From contig JAQWDG010000016.1 of NCBI GenBank assembly GCA_028705545.1, forward strand, positions 3,169-13,425: a DNA stretch of 10,257 nucleotides, written 5' to 3'. This DNA is from Methanoregula sp. Its GTDB lineage: Archaea; Halobacteriota; Methanomicrobia; Methanomicrobiales; Methanospirillaceae. How positions within the stretch are numbered: the stretch's first letter is position 1; the number at the start of each line of letters is the position of its first letter. Of the stretch, positions 6,189 to 10,257 are shown piece after piece. The translations under genes were made by a program, and so were the position numbers. Below the pieces are notes generated by a model, which saw only the letters and a program-made list of their open reading frames with translations, did not search any database and was not told the origin of the DNA.

Positions 6189-7619
6189 TTACGTGCTCTC
6201 CGCTTCGAAAGACTCAAGCTTGGACTGGAACGTCCCGTCCACGAAATTTACCTGGCGGGGGTTTGCGACTTCGCCATCTATTGGCAGCGGGTAACAACCG
6301 GTGAGACAGCCCGTGCAGAGGTCTTCGCGGTCAAAGCCGATGGCTTTTACAAGGGCATCGAGCGAGATATGGTGGAGCGAATTTGCCGTGATGCAGCGCC
6401 GGACCTCCTCCTCTTCCTTGTCGCTCGCGATGAGTTCCTTTCGTGTCGGCATATCTACGCCGAGATAGCACGGGGCCTTGATGGCCGGGGACCCGATGCG
6501 CATGTGGATCTCTTTTGCCCCCGCGTCCCGCATCATGTCGATGATCCTCTTCGATGTCGTGCCCCGCACGATGCTGTCGTCGACAAGGACAATGGACTTG
6601 TCTTTTAAGTGTCCCGGGATCGGGTTGAGTTTTATACGAACCGCACGCTCGCGCTCCTTTTGCGTTGGCATGATGAACGTCCGCCCCATGTACCGGTTCT
6701 TCATGAGGCTCTCCACGAAGGGGACCTTCGAGCGCTCCGCATAGCCGATTGCATAAGCCGTCCCCGAGTCCGGCACCGGGCAGACCGAATCGACGTTCAC
6801 CGGAGCCTCTTCGTGGAGCTTCTGACCGATCGTCCGCCGCACATCGTACACGAGCACCCCGTCGATAACCGCATCGGCCCGGGCAAAGTAGATGTACTCG
6901 AAGATACAGTGGGCCCTTCTCCCGGCAACCGCGATCTGCGTGCAGCGGACGCCGTCGCTGTCCATCCGGATCAGCTCCCCGGGCTTTACGTCGCGGAGGA
7001 ACTTCCCGTCAAGGGCATCGACTGCTACGCTCTCGGATGCAACGATATAGCCGTTTTCGATCTTCCCGAGACAGAACGGCTTGATGCCGAGGGGATCGCG
7101 GAACGCGTAGATCACGCCATCGATCATGATCACGACCGAGTACGATCCCACCATCCGTTTCATGCAGAGGTGGACTGCGTCCTCGACACAGTTGGAAGCG
7201 CTGATCTCTTCCATGAGGATCTTTGCAATGATCTCGGTATCGGTCGTGGTCGTGAAGATCTGTCCCGCCTGCTCGTACTCGCGCCGGAGCTCGCAGGTGT
7301 TGACCAGGTTTCCGTTATGCGCGACCGAGATGGAGTGGTCCTTGAACTGGAAATTCAACGGCTGGATATTTTCCGGCAGGTTTGCGCCGGTAGTCGGGTA
7401 CCGCACATGGCCGATTCCGGTAGTCCCTTTAAGATCCTTTAAAACAGAAGGGGAGAACACATCGGCGACAAGTCCCTGCCCCTTGAACTTACAGAGACTT
7501 GTGCCGTCATATGTGGATATACCGGCGCTTTCCTGGCCACGATGCTGGAGGGCATACAGGGCATAATAGAGCCGGATGGAAACACCGCCAGCATCGACGA
7601 TGCCAACGATACCACACAT
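6189..7619 (-). CDS. purF: Amidophosphoribosyltransferase (glutamine PRPP amidotransferase)
   Basis: Catalyses the first committed step of purine synthesis: PRPP + glutamine + water to 5-phosphoribosylamine + glutamate + pyrophosphate; cytoplasmic. The N-terminal half is a class II (Ntn) glutaminase with nucleophile Cys2 in M-C-G-I-V-G, then Q-H-R-G-Q-E-S-A-G and H-N-G-N-L. The C-terminal half is a phosphoribosyltransferase with the PRPP loop V-L-V-D-D-S-I-V-R-G-T-T near residue 345. Cys238, Cys384, Cys435 and Cys438 match the four ligands of the 4Fe-4S cluster in the Bacillus-type enzyme. The frame is open 28 codons further upstream, but that part overlaps rpl37e. ATG 7619 places the cysteine at position 2, so only the initiator Met must be removed and there is no propeptide (476 aa, normal size). 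It is the last gene of lsm-rpl37e-purF, 10 bp after rpl37e. Confidence 0.97.
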   Translation of the reverse strand: MCGIVGIVDAGGVSIRLYYALYALQHRGQESAGISTYDGTSLCKFKGQGLVADVFSPSVLKDLKGTTGIGHVRYPTTGANLPENIQPLNFQFKDHSISVAHNGNLVNTCELRREYEQAGQIFTTTTDTEIIAKILMEEISASNCVEDAVHLCMKRMVGSYSVVIMIDGVIYAFRDPLGIKPFCLGKIENGYIVASESVAVDALDGKFLRDVKPGELIRMDSDGVRCTQIAVAGRRAHCIFEYIYFARADAVIDGVLVYDVRRTIGQKLHEEAPVNVDSVCPVPDSGTAYAIGYAERSKVPFVESLMKNRYMGRTFIMPTQKERERAVRIKLNPIPGHLKDKSIVLVDDSIVRGTTSKRIIDMMRDAGAKEIHMRIGSPAIKAPCYLGVDMPTRKELIASDKEEEEVRRCITANSLHHISLDALVKAIGFDREDLCTGCLTGCYPLPIDGEVANPRQVNFVDGTFQSKLESFEAEST

Positions 7620-7629
7620 GGTACTGCTC

Positions 7630-7812
7630 TTAATGGGTCGGAGTCTTTGGTCTCTTGCTGTGCCACTTGAAGTTTTGCATCTTGGTGCTTCTTCCAAATC
7701 CACAGGAAGAGCAGACTTTCTTCTGGGCGTGGAACGAGATCCGCCCGCAGCGCCGGCAGGCGATGTGGGTCATCTTGTTCATCTTACCCATTGATGGAGT
7801 GCCTTTTGTCAT
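7630..7812 (-). CDS. rpl37e: Large-subunit ribosomal protein L37e (eL37)
   Basis: Small basic zinc-binding ribosomal protein of 60 aa, the archaeal length. It has a four-cysteine zinc site, C19-R-R-C22 and C34-S-S-C37, with the family sequence C-R-R-C-G-R-I-S-F-H between and a basic tail. The start M-T-K-G-T-P-S-M-G is typical of the family. The Shine-Dalgarno AAGGTGA (plus positions 7820-7826) lies 7 bp before ATG 7812 and overlaps the lsm stop codon, so translation of the two is probably coupled. The gene sits between lsm and purF with gaps of 12 and 10 bp. Pairing of lsm with rpl37e is a widely conserved archaeal arrangement. Confidence 0.97.
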   Translation of the reverse strand: MTKGTPSMGKMNKMTHIACRRCGRISFHAQKKVCSSCGFGRSTKMQNFKWHSKRPKTPTH

Positions 7813-7824
7813 GGTATTTTCACC

Positions 7825-8055
7825 TTATGCTTCCAGCGATGGCGAGATATAAATCACATTATCTCCACGGACGATAAGCGTGCCTACTTTCACGACCTGC
7901 CCGTTTTCAGTCTCCTCAGCCTTGTCGAGGACGAGGTTCATGTGGACGTCGTACCCCTGAAGAACTCCCCGGATCTCTCTGCCCCCTTTAAGGGAAACAA
8001 TCACGGGCTGGCGGTTCAGCACCTGATCCAAAATATCCAACGGTCTCTTGGTCAT
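7825..8055 (-). CDS. Sm-like RNA-binding protein (SmAP/LSm)
   Basis: Archaeal Sm-like protein of 76 aa, expected to assemble into a heptameric ring that binds U-rich RNA. The Sm1 motif covers about residues 17-48 (V-I-V-S-L-K-G-G-R-E-I-R-G-V-L, then G-Y-D-x-H-M-N-L-V-L-D). The Sm2 motif is I-V-R-G-D-N-V-I-Y-I near the C-terminus. The RNA-contacting Asp-x-His-x-Asn set in Sm1 and the Arg-Gly-Asp in Sm2 are present. It is the first gene of the minus-strand operon with rpl37e and purF. ATG 8055 has only a weak Shine-Dalgarno, and the upstream TATA element implies a short leader. Confidence 0.97.
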   Translation of the reverse strand: MTKRPLDILDQVLNRQPVIVSLKGGREIRGVLQGYDVHMNLVLDKAEETENGQVVKVGTLIVRGDNVIYISPSLEA

Positions 8056-8089
8056 AATTACATACCCTGTATTACCATCGCTCTGGAGT

Positions 8090-8098
8090 AATATATGT
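8090..8098 (-). promoter_or_regulatory. Putative TATA box of the lsm-rpl37e-purF operon
   Basis: On the minus strand the sequence reads ACATATATT at 8090-8098. This would start transcription near 8068, about a dozen bases before the lsm ATG. The divergent PUA-protein gene lies on the other side of this 191-bp region. Confidence 0.45.
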
Positions 8099-8246
8099 GC
8101 GTGAGCACTCTACTTAAACATAGCGTAGACCGTCATATACAATGAAGGTTTCTGGTTGCTTTAACAGGAACGAAGAGCACAAGCGACGATCCCCGGCTCC
8201 AAGAAAGCTTATTACCCCCGGGCCGGGAGAATGTAGGTGCAGGACT

Positions 8247-8744
8247 ATGAAAAAGATCGTCATAAAGAAACGTCATTCCATCCGGAAGGGACAGGTTACC
8301 GACCTCATGGACCGGCTCGCGCTCCAGATCGGTCCATCCGCCGCGCTCTTTCGCGCCGACATGATCGAGATCCTTGAAACAAATGCCGACGTCGCGATCT
8401 ACCTTGTCGACAAAAAACCGCTCCTCATGGACACTGGCGACTGGGTATTTCCCACGCTCAAAGGTGCGGTGCAGTGCCCGTTTCCCGAACGCCGGGTCAC
8501 GGTCGATGCCGGGGCAATCCCGTACGTGGTCAACGGTGCGGATGTAATGCGCCCGGGGATTGTGGACGTGAGCGGGGATGTGAAAGAGAAGGGGCCGGTC
8601 CAGATTGTCGAGGAGCGGCACAAAAAGCCTCTTGCAATTGCCGTCGCGCTCATGGACGGGCCGGCAATCCTTGCGAGCGCACAGGGGAAGATGTGCAAGA
8701 GCTTCCACCATGTCGGCGACGAACTCTGGAACCTTGAAGTATAA
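8247..8744 (+). CDS. PUA-domain RNA-binding protein, archaeal MCT-1/Tma20-like (pre-PUA + PUA)
   Basis: Soluble protein of 165 aa with two parts. The N-terminal pre-PUA domain (residues 1-80) has the typical basic start K-K-R-H-S-I-R-K-G-Q and the region L-F-R-A-D-M-I-E-I-L-E. The C-terminal PUA domain (about 84-158) contains V-D-A-G-A-I-P-Y-V-V-N-G-A-D-V-M-R-P-G-I, the classic PUA glycine and R-P-G pattern. Eukaryotic relatives (MCTS1, eIF2D) bind the ribosome and initiator tRNA; the archaeal protein presumably binds tRNA, rRNA or ribosomes. The open frame reaches back to ATG 8142, but those 35 residues are unlike the family and overlap the promoter region. ATG 8247 has AGGTG at 8235-8239, 7 bp upstream. 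It is transcribed away from lsm and followed by a T7 run. Confidence 0.9.
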   Translation: MKKIVIKKRHSIRKGQVTDLMDRLALQIGPSAALFRADMIEILETNADVAIYLVDKKPLLMDTGDWVFPTLKGAVQCPFPERRVTVDAGAIPYVVNGADVMRPGIVDVSGDVKEKGPVQIVEERHKKPLAIAVALMDGPAILASAQGKMCKSFHHVGDELWNLEV

Positions 8745-8746
8745 TC

Positions 8747-8753
8747 TTTTTTT
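8747..8753 (+). terminator. Oligo-T terminator after the PUA-protein gene
   Basis: Seven T begin 3 bp after the stop codon of the PUA gene, about 80 bp before sepF. This separates the PUA gene from the sepF unit, which has its own TATA box. Confidence 0.5.
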
Positions 8754-8804
8754 CACGGAAAAACAGGCCAGATAAACGGCAGATCGCCGCGTTTCCATCG
8801 ATAC

Positions 8805-8813
8805 TATTAAATA
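8805..8813 (+). promoter_or_regulatory. Putative TATA box of sepF (leaderless transcript)
   Basis: The A/T-rich element around ATTAAATAA (8806-8814) is centred about 26 bp before ATG 8836. No Shine-Dalgarno is present; the start is preceded by T7. The transcript therefore probably begins at the start codon. Confidence 0.45.
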
Positions 8814-8835
8814 ATTTTCTTCATACAGTTTTTTT

Positions 8836-9207
8836 ATGGTTAAGATCATAGACACCCTTTTAGGAAAAAATACCACCAGTTCCGATGACGACTATATGGA
8901 ACTGGACCTCAGTTCCTATGAAGATCGCGGCAGCAGCGGGGCGCCGGCACTTCTCGTAAAGATCGCACTGATCGCCGATCTCAAGGACACCCCCCGGGTT
9001 AAGGACGAGGTCTATAACGGGAACATCGTGATCGTGGATATCTCGCGCCTGAAAATGGACAAGATCTCGTATGAGCGTGTCTTAAAGGACTTAAAAGAGG
9101 TCGCAAAAGACGTGAACGGCGATATCATCGGCCTCGGCGACCAGCGGTACGTGGTCCTCACCCCGATGTCGGTGAAGATCTCGCGCGACAAGATTGGCGG
9201 GGCATAA
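8836..9207 (+). CDS. sepF: Cell-division protein SepF (archaeal FtsZ membrane anchor)
   Basis: Protein of 123 aa matching archaeal SepF in length and layout. It begins with a short amphipathic membrane-targeting helix (M-V-K-I-I-D-T-L-L-G-K). A polar, acidic linker follows (about 13-35, S-S-D-D-D-Y and S-Y-E-D-R). The globular FtsZ-binding, dimerising domain is at about 38-118, with V-K-I-A-L-I-A-D-L-K-D, N-G-N-I-V-I-V-D-I-S-R-L and the closing Y-V-V-L-T-P. In archaea that use FtsZ, SepF tethers the Z-ring to the membrane and is the main anchor, since FtsA is absent. The ZPR1-like gene starts only 4 bp after the stop (or overlaps it), so the two form an operon. The start at ATG 8836 appears leaderless. 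Confidence 0.93.
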   Translation: MVKIIDTLLGKNTTSSDDDYMELDLSSYEDRGSSGAPALLVKIALIADLKDTPRVKDEVYNGNIVIVDISRLKMDKISYERVLKDLKEVAKDVNGDIIGLGDQRYVVLTPMSVKISRDKIGGA

Positions 9208-9211
9208 TCCC

Positions 9212-9751
9212 GTGCAGAAGATCGTCCCGGGACCGTGTCCATACTGCAATACCGAGATACCATACCTGTACCAGACAGAAAATATTCCCTATTTTTCTGA
9301 TATCCTGATCATTTCCGCCACGTGTCCTTCCTGCGGGTACCGGTATGTCGATACCCAGATGCTCAAGGATGCCGGGCCGGTGCGGTACGAGCTCGCGGTG
9401 ACGAAAAAAGAGGACCTCGATGTCCGGGTGGTCCGGAGCATGACCGGGATTATCGAGATCCCCGAGCTCGGCGTCCGCATCGATCCCGGCCCGGCCTGCC
9501 AGGGATTCGTGACCAATGTCGAGGGCGTGCTCGACCGGATAGGCCAGGCCATTACGGCTGCGATCCGCGACGGGACACCGGAAGAACGGGAGAATGCCCG
9601 GGTGTTGTTTGCGAAGATCGCTGCGGTAAAGGCCGGCGAGATGCCGGTGACCGTGATCCTCCAGGACCCGGCGGGGAACAGTGTCCTTGTCTCGGACAAG
9701 GCACAGAAGACCGCGTTCGTGCCGGACGAGCCGGATCCGTGCAAAACGTAG
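9212..9751 (+). CDS. ZPR1-type zinc-finger domain protein
   Basis: Archaeal single-module ZPR1 protein of 179 aa; eukaryotic ZPR1 carries two such modules. A four-cysteine zinc finger opens the protein: C9-P-Y-C12 and C38-P-S-C41, with the family segment Y-F-S-D-I-L-I-I-S-A between. The beta-rich ZPR1 domain follows, with V-V-R-S-M-T-G, I-P-E-L-G-V-R-I-D-P-G-P and the hallmark F-V-T-N-V-E-G-V-L-D-R. It ends with V-I-L-Q-D-P-A-G-N-S. Eukaryotic ZPR1 helps fold elongation factor eEF1A; whether the archaeal form does so for aEF1A is not shown here. GTG 9212 is preferred, 4 bp after sepF, with a modest GGCGGGG upstream. TTG 9194, overlapping sepF, is possible. Its tight link to sepF implies co-expression. 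Confidence 0.92.
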   Translation: MQKIVPGPCPYCNTEIPYLYQTENIPYFSDILIISATCPSCGYRYVDTQMLKDAGPVRYELAVTKKEDLDVRVVRSMTGIIEIPELGVRIDPGPACQGFVTNVEGVLDRIGQAITAAIRDGTPEERENARVLFAKIAAVKAGEMPVTVILQDPAGNSVLVSDKAQKTAFVPDEPDPCKT

Positions 9752-9763
9752 CCCGGCCGGTCC

Positions 9764-9772
9764 TTTTTTTTT
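9764..9772 (+). terminator. Oligo-T terminator after the ZPR1 gene
   Basis: Nine T directly after the GC-rich GCCCGGCCGGTCC and 12 bp past the stop codon. A second T5 run is at 9775-9779. This is the strongest terminator signal in the window. Confidence 0.6.
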
Positions 9773-9832
9773 AGTTTTTGCGTCCGGAGAGAACCGTCGG
9801 ATTCAAAACATCTTCCCTCCAACCGGATCCTC

Positions 9833-10000
9833 ATGCAGCGCATGAAGTGCCCGGATTGCGGGAAGGAGTACGATGTTATGGCAGGGTGCAACAGTTGCCT
9901 GCCGTCGCCCGGCCCGTTCCGGTGCCCGGCGTGCGGAGCGGTACTGGTATCGTCACAATTCGTGTATTACCACTCACCGGATACGTTTGACATCGACTGA
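9833..10000 (+). CDS. Small zinc-ribbon-like protein with three CxxC pairs (55 aa)
   Basis: A short frame reading M-Q-R-M-K-C-P-D-C-G-K-E-Y-D-V, then M-A-G-C-N-S-C-L-P, then F-R-C-P-A-C-G-A-V-L. Three CxxC pairs occur in 34 residues (C6/C9, C19/C22, C31/C34), with the P-x-C-G surroundings typical of zinc ribbons. The pattern is very unlikely by chance in a non-coding frame. The start is ATG 9833 or ATG 9842 (Met4); no good Shine-Dalgarno is seen. The tail is polar and acidic, ending D-I-D. It follows the ZPR1 terminator by about 60 bp, so it is probably a separate unit. It converges with the minus-strand gene, whose stop is only 7 bp away. I do not recognise the family; DNA, RNA or protein binding is possible. 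Confidence 0.65.
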   Translation: MQRMKCPDCGKEYDVMAGCNSCLPSPGPFRCPACGAVLVSSQFVYYHSPDTFDID

Positions 10001-10007
10001 ACGGTCT

Positions 10008-10257
10008 TTACCTGCGGCGGCCGGTACGGTCTTTCATAAACGCCCCGACCCCGAAAATCACCGGGTTGCGGTACTTGTCGACATTCGCACCATCGTATGT
10101 GCGGTCGAGTTTCTGCAACTGCCCCCGTATGGCCTTCTTTTTCTTGTCGGAGCGTTTGGTAACTTTTGCTTTCAGATCGGTTTTCCGGAGTATCCCCTCT
10201 TTTGCCTGGCGGTAGTGTTCCCTGCACAGGATAATGAGGGCGTTTGCCGGGTTCTCG
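10008..10257 (-). CDS. C-terminal part of an unidentified protein, possibly HNH-nuclease-like (partial)
   Basis: The minus-strand frame is open from the window edge to TAA 10008-10010; 82 residues are visible and the N-terminus lies outside. It begins E-N-P-A-N-A-L-I-I-L-C-R-E-H-Y-R-Q-A-K-E-G. This resembles the end of an HNH endonuclease core (N-x-L-x-x-L-C-x-x-H … G), where the Asn and last His belong to the metal site. A strongly basic stretch follows (K-A-K-V-T-K-R-S-D-K-K-K-K-A-I-R), then N-P-V-I-F-G-V-G-A-F and a basic end G-R-R-R. The charge suggests nucleic-acid binding. The upstream beta-hairpin His that would prove an HNH domain is off the window, so the assignment is tentative. The overlapping 86-codon frame at 9967-10227 is a shadow. 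Confidence 0.6.
   Translation of the reverse strand, partial: ENPANALIILCREHYRQAKEGILRKTDLKAKVTKRSDKKKKAIRGQLQKLDRTYDGANVDKYRNPVIFGVGAFMKDRTGRRR

Noticed and set aside
6609..7442. 277-codon plus-strand frame
   Set aside because: It is antisense to purF, whose catalytic residues are intact. The product is His/Asp/Arg-rich shadow sequence.
7620..7703. 28-residue N-terminal extension of PurF
   Set aside because: It overlaps rpl37e and would bury the catalytic Cys; Ntn glutaminases need this Cys at the mature N-terminus, and ATG 7619 gives it directly.
8142..8246. 35-residue N-terminal extension of the PUA protein
   Set aside because: It is unlike the family, lies in the divergent promoter region, and the downstream ATG 8247 has a good Shine-Dalgarno.

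Overview
This window looks like chromosomal DNA of a methanogenic euryarchaeon, most likely order Methanomicrobiales (a Methanoregula-like genome). The reasons are: an archaeal lsm - rpl37e operon; an archaeal SepF; an archaeal single-module ZPR1 protein; a histidine kinase with a 7TM-type sensor and an R-H-D-I phosphoacceptor box, a form common in methanogens; TATA-type promoters; and T-run terminators. The DNA is GC-rich with dense reading frames, which produces long meaningless antisense ORFs. The genus is inferred, not shown.

Layout. (1) 1-2364, plus strand: a 14-TM DHA2-type MFS exporter followed by a universal stress protein (UspA fold), probably one transcription unit. A perfect 8+8 bp palindrome lies at the expected transcription start of the exporter. 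(2) 2365-4661, plus: a membrane PAS histidine kinase whose first membrane helix is encoded upstream of any normal in-frame start codon, followed by a small 86-aa membrane protein. (3) 4662-4981: 320 bp without an intact gene. It holds the minus-strand remnant of a SAM-methyltransferase-like C-terminus broken by an in-frame stop, and the promoter of the next unit. (4) 4982-5981, plus: an overlapping pair, a wHTH-MNT nucleotidyltransferase and a HEPN protein. This resembles a MntA/HepT toxin-antitoxin system, but the HEPN partner lacks the canonical R-x4-6-H RNase motif. An inverted repeat sits directly over the probably leaderless start. (5) 6189-8055, minus: the operon lsm (SmAP) - rpl37e - purF, coupling RNA and ribosome genes to the first step of purine synthesis. 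(6) 8247-10000, plus: a PUA-domain RNA-binding protein (archaeal MCT-1-like), sepF, a ZPR1 zinc-finger protein, and a 55-aa protein with three CxxC pairs. (7) 10008-10257, minus: the C-terminal part of a gene that runs off the window, with a faint HNH-nuclease-like motif.

Functionally the right half is housekeeping (translation and RNA, purine synthesis, cell division). The left half is accessory: efflux/stress, sensing, a toxin-antitoxin-like pair and a decayed gene. No tRNA, rRNA, CRISPR array, insertion sequence or integrase was seen. I did not find a clearly new multi-gene defence system. The most unusual signals are the broken or non-canonical kinase start, the methyltransferase remnant, the operator-like palindrome on the MNT start codon, and the non-canonical HEPN motif.
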